From an uncultured Collinsella sp. (GTDB lineage Bacteria; Actinomycetota; Coriobacteriia; Coriobacteriales; Coriobacteriaceae), in contig CABSNM010000004.1 of assembly GCA_902479065.1 (NCBI GenBank), positions 54,819-118,818 on the forward strand: DNA of 64,000 bases, read 5' to 3'. Below are positions 41,982 through 50,565 of this stretch, in pieces. Position 1 is the first letter of the stretch; each line of letters begins with the position of its first letter. The notes beneath the pieces are model-generated. The model was not told the origin of the DNA. It ran no database searches and saw only the letters and a list, made by a program, of their open reading frames with translations. A program made the translations under genes and the position numbers.

Positions 41982-43091
41982 ATGGCAAAGGTAAAAATCA
42001 GCGACGTCGCGCGCGAGGCCGGGGTTTCGTTGGGCACGGTTTCCAACGCGCTCAACCACCCCGAAAAGCTACGCCCCGAGACCCTCAAGCTCATCAACGA
42101 GACCATCAATCGCCTTGGCTACCTGCCCAACCAAAGCGCCCGTCAGCTCGCGGGCGGCGCCACCAAGTCCTTTGGCCTGGTGCTCCCCCGTCTCGATCAC
42201 GGCTTTTCGCTCCAAATCGCCAGCGGCGCCCACAACGAGGCCCGCAAGCACGGCTACGACTTGCTCATCGCCAACGCCGATAACGACGATATTCTCGAGG
42301 ACCATTACCTGCGCTACTTTATGGGCACCCAGATGTCCGGCGTCATGGTTCAGCCCATGGCATCCCCCGACTGGCACCCCGCCATGACCAAGATGCCCGT
42401 GCCGATCGTCCATCTGGACATCCATTGCTCCGAGCCCGGCTACTACGTAGCGGCCGACAACGAGGCCCAGGGTCGCATCATTGCCGAACTTGCTATCGCC
42501 CGCGGCGCGCACCATATTGTCGTCGTCGGCCGAGCAGCATTTATGCAGCTCACCCTACGTGTGCTTGGCATTCACAAGGCCCTCGCTCTGCACCCCGATA
42601 TCAAGATCGAAGTCATCGACGCCGGCGAATGGAATACCGCCGCCGACGGCTACGGCATCGGCACCCAAATCGCCGCGCGCCCCGCCGACGAACGCCCCGA
42701 TTTTGTCGTCGGCCTGACCGACGTGCTGGCCTCGGGCGTCGTTTCGGCACTGGTCGACAAGGGCATCTCTGTCCCCGGGCAAGTACGCGTAGCAGGCTGC
42801 GATGGCAACCCGCTCGCTTGGAGCGGATCGGTCCCGCTCACTACGGTAGCGCCCCCGGGCTACGAGATTGGCCGCAAGGGTGTCCAACTGCTGATGGAGC
42901 AAATCGAGAACAAGGCCCCGGCAAAGATCAAGCATATCCGTGTCGGCTCCGCAGCGCGTACCGTCACCGCAGTCGCCGCCGAGGATATCAACCGCCAAGA
43001 ACTGGTACGTCCGTTCCTACTGGAACGCGCCAGCACCCAGGCAAGCAGCCAGACCGACGCCACGGCCATCAACCTCGGTGCGTATCTATAG
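41982..43091 (+). CDS. LacI-family transcriptional regulator
   Basis: 369 residues. The N-terminal HTH is clear: VKISDVAREAGVSLGTVSNALNHPEKL with the hinge NRLGYLPNQSARQLAGG. The periplasmic-binding-protein-like sensor domain spans about 60-340 (GLVLPRLDHGF, VAGCDGNPLAW). ATG 41982 is chosen (AGGGG upstream). The sugar effector and targets are unknown; it is divergent from glmS. It shares a two-way terminator with the HAD gene. Confidence 0.92.
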   Translation: MAKVKISDVAREAGVSLGTVSNALNHPEKLRPETLKLINETINRLGYLPNQSARQLAGGATKSFGLVLPRLDHGFSLQIASGAHNEARKHGYDLLIANADNDDILEDHYLRYFMGTQMSGVMVQPMASPDWHPAMTKMPVPIVHLDIHCSEPGYYVAADNEAQGRIIAELAIARGAHHIVVVGRAAFMQLTLRVLGIHKALALHPDIKIEVIDAGEWNTAADGYGIGTQIAARPADERPDFVVGLTDVLASGVVSALVDKGISVPGQVRVAGCDGNPLAWSGSVPLTTVAPPGYEIGRKGVQLLMEQIENKAPAKIKHIRVGSAARTVTAVAAEDINRQELVRPFLLERASTQASSQTDATAINLGAYL

Positions 43092-43116
43092 CACGCCCGC
43101 GAGTATGCTAAGTCGC

Positions 43117-43166
43117 CGCTTAAGCAAAAGGGGCCCGACCATTGCCGGACCCCTTTTGCTTAAGCG
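43117..43166. terminator. Two-way terminator between LacI-type and HAD genes
   Basis: CGCTTAAGCAAAAGGGG and CCCCTTTTGCTTAAGCG, perfect 17-bp arms around a 16-nt loop, between converging genes. Confidence 0.9.
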
Positions 43167-43204
43167 CAAACGTGAGCAATCGCTCGTTTCAACGCCGCAA
43201 TTTT

Positions 43205-43855
43205 CTAGCGCACAGTCTTGATTGCCGCCGCCAGGTCGAACAGCGTATCGAGCACGGCCTCGCAGCCATCCACCACATCCTGCGGCAGCGGCACGATATC
43301 GGGGACGGCGAAGACATGGCATCCGGCCGTGATGCCCGAGACGCAGCCGTTGCGCGAATCCTCGACCACGGCACATTCCTCGGGAGCAAAGCCCGCGCGC
43401 TCGCAGGCGAGCAGATACATCTCGGGGTCGGGCTTGCCGTGCACGACGTCCTCGCCACACGTTACCGTTTCAAACTTGCCAAAAAGACCGACCATCTTAA
43501 GGTTGCGCTCGGCCGTAACGAGGCGCGACGACGTCGCTAGACCCACGTGATAGCCCGCAGCCAGCAGCTCGTCTAGGCACTCGGCGGCACCGGCCTTAAG
43601 TTCCAGTTCGGTCTTGACCATCTCGTCGCGAATCTCCTTGTGGCGACGATAGATCGCCTCGGTGGTTTCATGGCTGCCGTAATGCTTATCGAGGATGTCC
43701 ATGACATCGGGCAGCGTGCGGCCGATAAACTGATGGATCAGCGCTTCATCAATCGCGAGCCCCAGCTCAGCGGCGCCTGCCTTCCAGGCCTTAATCCCCA
43801 AACGCTCGGTATCGACCAGCGTTCCATCCATGTCAAAAATAACAGCCTTGATCAT
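43205..43855 (-). CDS. HAD-superfamily hydrolase, beta-phosphoglucomutase-like
   Basis: 216 residues. HAD motif I is FDMDGTLVDTE (nucleophile and acid Asp), motif II is GLATSSR, motif III GKPDPEMY supplies Lys, and motif IV is VVEDSRNG. The helical cap between motifs I and II (about 20-80) makes it subfamily IA, as in beta-phosphoglucomutases and sugar-phosphate phosphatases. No residue pattern separates mutase from phosphatase with confidence. ATG 43855 (GGGGGA upstream) is chosen over an extended upstream frame. Substrate unknown. Confidence 0.92.
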   Translation of the reverse strand: MIKAVIFDMDGTLVDTERLGIKAWKAGAAELGLAIDEALIHQFIGRTLPDVMDILDKHYGSHETTEAIYRRHKEIRDEMVKTELELKAGAAECLDELLAAGYHVGLATSSRLVTAERNLKMVGLFGKFETVTCGEDVVHGKPDPEMYLLACERAGFAPEECAVVEDSRNGCVSGITAGCHVFAVPDIVPLPQDVVDGCEAVLDTLFDLAAAIKTVR

Positions 43856-44028
43856 ATCGGTCCCCCATCGACTCTCGCTGTCGCGTTGCTGCAACTCTAC
43901 CGCATTTGGCAACTTGTATATAACGTATATGCCATATTGCACTTTCGTTACACAGATAGAAGTCTTATGGCAAGTAACGCATTAGGATTATAGTTTTCGA
44001 TCGAGTACTCAACGATAAGGAACGTTTC

Positions 44029-44907
44029 ATGATTTTAGACACCACGGCACCCGCAGAGGAGCTTCAAGACAAGCTATCGGCGCTCGAACAGCTGCTTTTG
44101 GCATACGGGCGCGTGGCTATCGGGTTTTCCGGTGGCGTCGACAGCAGCTTTTTGGCCGCCGTATGCGCCCGCATCATGCCTACCAATACCCTCCTCGTCC
44201 ATCTCACCACGCCGCTCATCGGCACGCCCGAGCAGGCTTCGTTTGAGCAGTCCGTTGATGGGCAGGCCAATGAGGGGCCGCATTTTAAGCTCCCCGTGCT
44301 CAATCTTTCGGTGGATCAGCTGCAGCTCCCCCAAGTAGCCTGCAACGATACTAATCGCTGCTACCACTGCAAGCACGCCGGCTTTACCGCCATCGTCAAC
44401 CACGCCAAGTCGCTCGGCTTTCCCACCGTCATCGATGGCAGCAATGCAAGCGATCGCGGTGACTACCGCCCCGGCATGCGTGCGGCAGAAGAGCTCGGCG
44501 TACGCTCACCCCTTATGGAGGTCGGCTTTACCAAGGACGAAGAGCGCGAGCTGCTGCGCGCATGGGGCTATCCCGTTTGGAACCTGCCGGCGGGAGCATG
44601 TCTTGCCACCCGCGTCCCCACGGGCGAGGAGCTTACACGCGAGAAGGTCGATTTAATCCGCGCCTGCGAGGATTACCTGCACGATCTTGATCTGGCACAG
44701 GTACGCGCGCGCTTGGTCGGCGGCTGCATGCATATCGAGGCCGCACCCGCAGATGTCGCCAAGATTGCTGCCCTCGGTGGCAACGCCGTCGACGACAAGG
44801 GCAAGACCCCGCTGCCCGCCGCCATCGAGTCCGCGCTGCGCGAGCTGGGCTGCGACCATATCTCCCCCGAGGTCACCCCCTACATTCACGGCAACATGAA
44901 CCTTTAG
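44029..44907 (+). CDS. larE: LarE-type ATP-dependent sulfur transferase
   Basis: 292 residues. A PP-loop ATP pyrophosphatase (FSGGVDSSF, 33-41) is joined to family signatures NRCYHCKHAGF, DGSNASDRGDYRPGMRAAEELGVRSPL and NLPAGACLATRVP. Cys191 in the last motif aligns by context with the sacrificial cysteine of lactobacillar LarE (inference). LarE converts the carboxylates of the pyridinium dinucleotide to thiocarboxylates for the nickel-pincer (NPN) cofactor of lactate racemase. No larA, larB or larC is in the window. AAGGAACG precedes ATG 44029; repeat J starts at its stop codon. Confidence 0.92.
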   Translation: MILDTTAPAEELQDKLSALEQLLLAYGRVAIGFSGGVDSSFLAAVCARIMPTNTLLVHLTTPLIGTPEQASFEQSVDGQANEGPHFKLPVLNLSVDQLQLPQVACNDTNRCYHCKHAGFTAIVNHAKSLGFPTVIDGSNASDRGDYRPGMRAAEELGVRSPLMEVGFTKDEERELLRAWGYPVWNLPAGACLATRVPTGEELTREKVDLIRACEDYLHDLDLAQVRARLVGGCMHIEAAPADVAKIAALGGNAVDDKGKTPLPAAIESALRELGCDHISPEVTPYIHGNMNL

Positions 44908-45054
44908 GTTACGCCGTTTTACAAACGGCGTAACTGCTCGGCGCTGCGCGGGCTCCGGACACGGCAATCTGACGTTCAACTTCACGGGCGCGACCAAAAG
45001 GTCAGCGCCCGCTTGTTTCACGTCACCTTACCGCACCCGGAGACCGCTCGCTCG
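44908..45054 (+). repeat. Structured repeat J, copy 2
   Basis: Begins at the first base after the larE stop with GTTACGCCGTTT-tac-AAACGGCGTAAC, then GCGCTGCGCGGGC, CAATCTGACGTTCAA, GGGCGCGACC-aaaa-GGTCAGCGCCC and TTTCACGTCACCTTA. Colinear with 33949-34092. Confidence 0.8.
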
Positions 45055-45083
45055 CATATGCTCAACCTGCACTGCGTTAACTG

Positions 45084-45132
45084 ACCCGCCAATAAGGGAC
45101 AGGTTTATTTTGGCAGGTTTTATCTGGGGAAA
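45084..45132. repeat. GGGACAG hairpin, family A, copy 2
   Basis: ACCCGCCAATAAGGGACAGG-TTTATTTTGGCAGGTTTTATCTGGGGAAA (49 nt); near-identical to 47171-47222. Confidence 0.85.
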
Positions 45133-45140
45133 TATCGCGA

Positions 45141-45201
45141 GGCAGTCGCCCCCCCTAGCACCCATCTCACTTCGAGAGACACAAGAGGGGCGACTCGGCT
45201 G
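45141..45201 (-). terminator. Terminator-like hairpin after the AlbA_2 gene
   Basis: GGCAGTCGCCCC and GGGGCGACTCGGCTGC pair imperfectly around a 34-nt loop, just past the stop at 45205. No U-tract. Confidence 0.45.
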
Positions 45202-45204
45202 CAT

Positions 45205-46905
45205 CTACTTCTTCCGATAGCGGCGGTTGCGGCTCGTCGATGAACCCATTACTTCGATGAGTCCTTTATCCGCCATTTTTGGCAGATGGTAGCGGACGGA
45301 CGAAATTTTGACCCCCGATGCAACCGCTATTTCTCGCGCCGTCATATCCACTTCGGCTCTGAGAGCCTCCAGGATCCTATCCGCTGTCGAAGCTGACGAT
45401 TCTCTGCTCATATCGATAATCTCAAACGTGTCTTTGCCACATTTTGACAGGACATGTTTATCGACAAGATTCCCGCAGATCAGGCGAATGTCATCCGAAT
45501 CCCACTTCAGGGCCTCTCGTATTTTTTGAACATCGCATACGCACCCATGCTCCCGCATAAACATGAGCAATGTTTCCTCGCGATCCGTCAGCTCGGTGCC
45601 CACATGGCTCTGAATCCACGTGCGGTTTTCAGCAAGCTCCGCCCCGTGCCGGGAAAGCAGCACCGTAAACGAATCGGCCTTAACGATAAATTTCGGCCTT
45701 CCAAGCGAACGAGACTCCATCTCGCGAATCATAGCCGGGATACCAGATCCCTGGCTTTCTGCAACGGGCCCCTCGGCATGCTCTAACGGCGTCGCCCCCA
45801 TTAGGCTCATGAGCTTTGGGTTTCGGCAGCGCGATTCCCCGTCTGCAAGATTGTCCACCGTCTTTCCGCCCCAAAGCCCACCGGGGTTTTTGATCTCTAT
45901 TCTGTCTGGATAGATATCGACACTCACGGCCTGCCCCACAAACATGGGCGAATATTCTCGATGGATGCAGGCGTTTGCCAAGGCCTCGCGCAAAACCTCC
46001 TGGGGAACTTCCCAATCCTCCCTTCTGCCAGCGCCTTGCACTATCGCCGCTTTGCGCAAGTTCCGTCCAATCGCGACAAGGGCATCTTCGATGCAAGCCG
46101 GAATCGGGCCATCGCACAACTGGCGGTCAATAAACCGGGGTTGCCCGGGTGCAGATTTTTCCACATCGGAATGAACGGCGACATCAATCATGAGTTTGGG
46201 ATAGAACTGCTGGGGGTAAATTCCCGCCGACAGAAGCCCTGCGAGCTTCACCGCACCATCCTTTGTAGTGATATTGAGTCTGACCAGCTGCTTTTCCAGC
46301 GTATCGGCCCCGCGCAAAACGCGGGGGGTCTGCAGCCGGCGATTTGCGATAATAGACCGCACGACATCTGGATCCAAATCCTCGACTGTTGCCTCCGAAA
46401 CCACCGTGCCGTCTGCATCGCTCGGAAGCAACGCACTCTGCAGCTCATATAGCTCAGCGGGTGACATCTTGATATCTTTATCATCCACGCGCTTGTAGCT
46501 ACCGTTCTGCACGCCGCGCGCGCCGATATAGCAAGGCTTCGCTTTAAGCTCAAGTTCAAAGATGCGCACCAGAAGCACCTGGAGCCCGTCGACCTCGCCT
46601 CGATCAAGCTCGTACTGTGGCGCATGGGTCACCACTGCCGCTGAGCCTCCGTCTCCGATACCCGAAACAAACTGATCGCGCACCCTATCGATAGCAAAGT
46701 TAGCCGAAGGAACAAATCCTTCGGCTTCGTTTAGGCCCAAAATAATGAGCCCACCCGCAGTGTTCGCAAAAGCGCTCACTGTCTCCCATACGTCTGCGCT
46801 CAATTTATTCGTGCAGGCTTTAACTTCTACCGATGCGTCATCAGTCCCCCGCCTGCGAAGGCGCTCAACGATAAGGCCAAGAGGTTCATCCAGCAGCATT
46901 GGCAT
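45205..46905 (-). CDS. AlbA_2-domain ATP-binding transcriptional regulator-like protein
   Basis: 566 residues. An N-terminal AlbA_2 (Schlafen-like) domain (about 8-135: VEVKACTNKLSADVWETVSAFANTAGGLIILGL) precedes a middle region. An HATPase_c_4-like part follows at about 300-420 (VLREALANACIHREYSP; IEIKNPGGLWGG; GSGIPAM), and the C-terminus has one or two winged helices (about 445-490 and 505-566: MTAREIAVASGVKISSVRYHLPKMADKGLIEV). Such proteins are regarded as DNA-binding or stress regulators, sometimes near mobile elements. Its promoter carries at least eight copies of a 9-bp site, the first 5 nt before its ATG, suggesting autoregulation. Confidence 0.85.
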   Translation of the reverse strand: MPMLLDEPLGLIVERLRRRGTDDASVEVKACTNKLSADVWETVSAFANTAGGLIILGLNEAEGFVPSANFAIDRVRDQFVSGIGDGGSAAVVTHAPQYELDRGEVDGLQVLLVRIFELELKAKPCYIGARGVQNGSYKRVDDKDIKMSPAELYELQSALLPSDADGTVVSEATVEDLDPDVVRSIIANRRLQTPRVLRGADTLEKQLVRLNITTKDGAVKLAGLLSAGIYPQQFYPKLMIDVAVHSDVEKSAPGQPRFIDRQLCDGPIPACIEDALVAIGRNLRKAAIVQGAGRREDWEVPQEVLREALANACIHREYSPMFVGQAVSVDIYPDRIEIKNPGGLWGGKTVDNLADGESRCRNPKLMSLMGATPLEHAEGPVAESQGSGIPAMIREMESRSLGRPKFIVKADSFTVLLSRHGAELAENRTWIQSHVGTELTDREETLLMFMREHGCVCDVQKIREALKWDSDDIRLICGNLVDKHVLSKCGKDTFEIIDMSRESSASTADRILEALRAEVDMTAREIAVASGVKISSVRYHLPKMADKGLIEVMGSSTSRNRRYRKK

Positions 46906-46909
46906 TCCG

Positions 46910-47100
46910 TCTCTCTAAAACGATAGTTTTATCTCTCTAAAGTATAGTATATCTCTCTAACTTTAGAGAGATAAGCACCTTATTTTAGAGAGACACTTAG
47001 AGAGATGTATCGAATTCACTGTTAGATAGCCCAATGTTATCTCTTTAACTGGCTTTCTCTTTAGAGAGACAATTAGAGAGACGAGCGCGACCTCTCTAAT
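46910..47100. promoter_or_regulatory. Phased operator array: TCTCTCTAA / TTAGAGAGA
   Basis: Eight exact sites: TCTCTCTAA at 46910, 46932 and 46952; TTAGAGAGA at 46963, 46985, 46997, 47061 and 47073. Near copies occur at about 47040, 47056 and 47091. Spacings 22, 20, 11, 22, 12, 64 and 12 are close to whole helical turns. The sites overlap a minus-strand -10-like TATACT (46941-46946) and the ribosome-binding region of the gene at 46905. The gap 46906-47376 has no gene; it also holds a half repeat H (47144) and hairpin A3. Confidence 0.85.
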
Positions 47101-47143
47101 CAAGGGCACCACTCTTTAAGGTGCACACTCCCTAACCGTGCCC

Positions 47144-47159
47144 TAAGTTGCGGTGAAAT
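47144..47159. repeat. Half copy of repeat H
   Basis: AAGTTGCGGTGAAATA matches one arm of the palindromes at 1413 and 21567, with no partner arm nearby. Confidence 0.55.
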
Positions 47160-47170
47160 AGTCCCCCGAT

Positions 47171-47222
47171 TAACCTGCCAAAAAGGGACAGGTTTATTTT
47201 GGCGGGTTTTATCTGGGGAAAC
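47171..47222. repeat. GGGACAG hairpin, family A, copy 3
   Basis: ACCTGCCAAAAAGGGACAGG then TTTATTTTGGCGGGTTTTATCTGGGGAAA; near-identical to 45084-45132. Confidence 0.85.
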
Positions 47223-47376
47223 GCAAAATAGCCCCACATACACAACCACCGCAGCTCCATATGAGGCAAATGAATCAGTAGCGTCTATCCCAAATCTTGA
47301 GTATTTGTTCGACAGAACGGCCCCTGCCGGCTCCTGCTAGACTGGTAGATTCCCAACCGTCCATCCAGGAGCCGCA

Positions 47377-48360
47377 ATGTCGCGCAAGTCCGCCTACAAG
47401 CAAGTACTTTCCATCGGCGCCGCCGTGGTGCTGGGGTTTGCGCTGTTCACAGGGTCGCTCGACGGAGCGCCCAAGTTGTTGTCGCCGCAAAGTGATGAAC
47501 AGGCGGCAGCTCTGGCCGAAAAACAAAACGAAAGTCCCAGCCGCACCGACGACGAGGCGGACCTGGTCGATCGGCTCGAATCAGGAACGGCGAGCTCCCC
47601 GGACCCTCAAAACAGCCAGGACTCTGGCGATGGCTCCGATTCCGCCACAACCGACACCGGCGACGGCGCTTCCGCGGACAGCGCCGCCACCCCCATCGAC
47701 GAGGTCGAAAACCCCGACCTCAACCGCGCCCGCGGTGTTTATCTCAGCAGCATTCCCGACTACGCCGGCAACCCCTACGTTGCCCTGCGCGCCGACAGCA
47801 CGCACCCGCTCGGCACACCATCATTCACGCTCGATGAATACGAGCGCGCTACAGAAGAGGGTTGCTTTAAGAAGTTCTCCAAGCTTGACAGCCTGGGCCG
47901 CACCCGCAAAGCGCTCGCCTGCGTGGGCCCCGAATCACTCGGTCAAGGCGAGCGCGGCGATATCTCGCGTATCCATCCCGCTGGATGGTGCCAGCAGCGC
48001 TACGACTTTATTCCGGGCCAGAGCCTCTACAACCGCTGCCATCTCATCGCCTGGTCGCTCTGCGGCGAAAACGCCAACCGCAAGAATCTCCTCACCGGCA
48101 CGCGTTATCTCAACGAGACAGGCATGCTGCCGTTTGAGGAGCAGATTCTCGGCTACATCCGCGAGACGGGCAACCACGTGCTCTATCGCGTCACACCCAT
48201 GTATAACGAAGAGGAACTTGTCTGCCGCGGCGTGCGCCTTGAGGCGCAATCGGTCGAGGACCACGGCAAGACCCTCTGCTTCCACGTGTACTGCTACAAC
48301 CTGCAGCCGCACGTGCAGATCGACTACGCCACCGGCCGCAACCAGGCATCCGGAGACTAG
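47377..48360 (+). CDS. Secreted or membrane-anchored DNA/RNA non-specific endonuclease
   Basis: 327 residues. An N-terminal basic and hydrophobic segment (about 7-30) serves as signal or anchor. A Ser/Asp/Thr-rich low-complexity linker (about 50-112) leads to a nuclease domain (about 120-320). The DRGH-like active-site motif appears as NRCHLIAWSLCGENANRKNLLTGT, where His is the expected general base and Asn binds the metal ion. AGGAG precedes ATG 47377. A role in using extracellular DNA or in defence is plausible. Isolated gene with a strong terminator. Confidence 0.88.
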   Translation: MSRKSAYKQVLSIGAAVVLGFALFTGSLDGAPKLLSPQSDEQAAALAEKQNESPSRTDDEADLVDRLESGTASSPDPQNSQDSGDGSDSATTDTGDGASADSAATPIDEVENPDLNRARGVYLSSIPDYAGNPYVALRADSTHPLGTPSFTLDEYERATEEGCFKKFSKLDSLGRTRKALACVGPESLGQGERGDISRIHPAGWCQQRYDFIPGQSLYNRCHLIAWSLCGENANRKNLLTGTRYLNETGMLPFEEQILGYIRETGNHVLYRVTPMYNEEELVCRGVRLEAQSVEDHGKTLCFHVYCYNLQPHVQIDYATGRNQASGD

Positions 48361-48420
48361 TGCCGACCGCACCGCCCGTAACCCAAAAATGATTCGTTTT
48401 CCTCCGTCCCCATGGGATCA

Positions 48421-48456
48421 AAAAAGGCCGCCCTGGATTACCCAGGGCGGCCTTTT
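48421..48456. terminator. Two-way terminator between nuclease and EF-G-like genes
   Basis: AAAAAGGCCGCCCTGG-attac-CCAGGGCGGCCTTTT, perfect 13-bp stem. Confidence 0.92.
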
Positions 48457-48489
48457 CGTCAGCGTCCACATTGCAGGCAAAACCACACG

Positions 48490-50565
48490 CTACTTGGCGC
48501 GGCCCTCCTCATAGCGCTCGACCAGCTTGGCCTGAACATCGTAGGGAACCTGCTCGTAGCCAGCGGGCTTCATGGTAAAGTCACCCGTGCCGCGCGTGAT
48601 AGAGCGCAGGCGCGTCGAATAATCCGTCAGCTCTGCCAGCGGCGCCTGGGCAATGACCACGGTGTCGCCGCGCTCATCGGTCTCCATGCCCGTCACGCGA
48701 CCGCGCGATGCCGAGATGTCGCCCATCACGGCGCCGGCGTAGCTCTCGGGGATAGTCACCGTGATTTCCTCGATGGGCTCCAACACCACCGGGTCGGCAT
48801 CGGCGCATGCCTTGCGCAGGCCGATGCGAGCCGCCGCGCGGAACGCCATCTCGTTGGAGTCGACGCTGTGATACGAGCCGTCGTACACAGCAACGCGAAT
48901 GCCCGTGAGCGGATAGCCGGCAATGATGCCGTCCTTCATGGTCTCCTGGACGCCCTTGTCCACGGCGGGGATCAGCGAGCGCGGAATGCGGCCGCCCACG
49001 ACCTCGTCCACAAACTCATAGCCGTCGCTCGTGCCGTCGGGCCCAATGAGCGGCTCCACGCGCAGCCAGCAGTCGCCGTACTGACCGGCGCCGCCGGTCT
49101 GCTTCTTATGGCGGCCCTGGGCACTTGCCGTACGGCGAATGGTCTCGCGATACGGAATGCGGATCGGCACGCTCTTGGCCACGACTTTGGTGCGATCCTC
49201 CAAACGGTTGAGCAGCACCGAAACCTGCGCCTCACCCACCGCCGAAATGATGGTCTGGCCAGTCTCCTCGTCACGATCGATGCTCATGGTCGGATCAGCC
49301 TTGCACGCCTTCTCGATAAACGTATAGAGCTTCTCTTCGTCGCCACGGTTCTCGGCCTCGATGGCAATGCGGTACTGCGAGTTGGGGAACTTAAACGCCG
49401 CCGCCTCGACCTTACCGGTAATGGAGAGTGTGTCACCCGTCTCGGCAGCCAGCTTGGGCGCCACGATGATGTCACCGGCATAGGCGTGACCGACCTCGGT
49501 CATGTCACGGCCGCACATCACATACAGGTGGGCCAGACGATCGCTCTTGCGGGTACGCGCGTTGATCAGCTCAAGACCCGGCTCAAGCGTACCCGTCAGC
49601 ACCTTGATAAAGCTGATGCGACCCTGCTGCGGATCGGCCAACGTCTTAAACACAAAGGCCACCGGACGATCATCGTCGCTCGAAATCTTGAGCGAATCGC
49701 CGTCGATGAGCGGCATCTCGCCGTAGTCCGTCGGCGCCGGGAAGTATGTGGCAATGTCGTCCATCAGCGAGTTGACGCCCTGCTCCTTAATGCAATCGCC
49801 CGCAAAGACCGGCACAAAGATGCGCTCGGCAATCGCCTTCGACAGCAGGCCTTCAAGCTCCTCCTGCGTCAGCGTCTCCTCGCCTTCCAAGTACTTCATC
49901 ATCAGTTCGTCGTCAGCCTCGGCCACCAGCTCGCACAGATGGTCATGGGCTTCCTCGGCCTGGGCACGATACTCCTCGGGAATCTCCGACTCAACGGCTT
50001 CGGTGCCGTTGCAATGGCGCGCCTTCATGCGCACCAGGTCGATGATGCCGTCAAAGTCCTCGCCCTCGCCCCAGGGAAGGGTCACGGCGCCCAGGCGCGT
50101 GCCAAAGCGCTCTTGCAGCAGATCCATCGTGGTCGCAAAGCTGGCCTCGGAGCGCGACAGGCGGTTTACGAACACCGCACGCGCCAGGCGCAGGTCCTCG
50201 GCGGCATACCAGAGCTTAACCGTCGTAGGCTGCGGGCCGGCCTCGGCGTCGACCACAAACAGAGCCGTCTCGCAGACGCTCATCGCGGCAAAGGCGTCGC
50301 CGATAAAATCGGGGTAGCACGGGGCATCGAGCACATTGATGCGCGCGCCCTTCCAGTCGATCGGCGCGATGGTCGTCGAGATGGAGAATGAACGCTTGAC
50401 CTCTTCAGGGTCATAGTCGAGCGTGGGCTTGGTGCCGTCGTGGCCGCCCAGGCGGGCGGTCTTGCCGGAAAGGTGGAGCATGGCCTCGGCGAGTGAAGTC
50501 TTGCCCACCCCGCCTTGGCCTACGAGCACCACGTTCCTTACGTTACCGGTCTTGGGAGCACCCAT
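48490..50565 (-). CDS. Elongation factor G-like protein (EF-G paralogue)
   Basis: 691 residues with EF-G domain order: G domain (about 1-270), domain II (about 300-385), and III-V (about 395-680, including TGGAGQYGDCWLRVEP and GYPLTGIRVAVYDGSYHSVDS). The P-loop GQGGVGKTS is intact, but switch I lacks the canonical RGITI (here RSFSISTT), the G3 motif is DAPCYPD instead of DTPGHVD, and the NKxD specificity motif is replaced by NRLSR. This matches the EF-G2/EF-G-like subfamily, whose role (often not translocation) is unsettled. ATG 50565 has an ideal AAGGAGGTCATC before it. Likely monocistronic. Confidence 0.92.
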   Translation of the reverse strand: MGAPKTGNVRNVVLVGQGGVGKTSLAEAMLHLSGKTARLGGHDGTKPTLDYDPEEVKRSFSISTTIAPIDWKGARINVLDAPCYPDFIGDAFAAMSVCETALFVVDAEAGPQPTTVKLWYAAEDLRLARAVFVNRLSRSEASFATTMDLLQERFGTRLGAVTLPWGEGEDFDGIIDLVRMKARHCNGTEAVESEIPEEYRAQAEEAHDHLCELVAEADDELMMKYLEGEETLTQEELEGLLSKAIAERIFVPVFAGDCIKEQGVNSLMDDIATYFPAPTDYGEMPLIDGDSLKISSDDDRPVAFVFKTLADPQQGRISFIKVLTGTLEPGLELINARTRKSDRLAHLYVMCGRDMTEVGHAYAGDIIVAPKLAAETGDTLSITGKVEAAAFKFPNSQYRIAIEAENRGDEEKLYTFIEKACKADPTMSIDRDEETGQTIISAVGEAQVSVLLNRLEDRTKVVAKSVPIRIPYRETIRRTASAQGRHKKQTGGAGQYGDCWLRVEPLIGPDGTSDGYEFVDEVVGGRIPRSLIPAVDKGVQETMKDGIIAGYPLTGIRVAVYDGSYHSVDSNEMAFRAAARIGLRKACADADPVVLEPIEEITVTIPESYAGAVMGDISASRGRVTGMETDERGDTVVIAQAPLAELTDYSTRLRSITRGTGDFTMKPAGYEQVPYDVQAKLVERYEEGRAK

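Noticed and set aside
48412..50391. 659-codon plus-strand open frame opposite the EF-G-like gene
   Set aside because: Shadow of the EF-G paralogue; no ribosome-binding site or family motifs.
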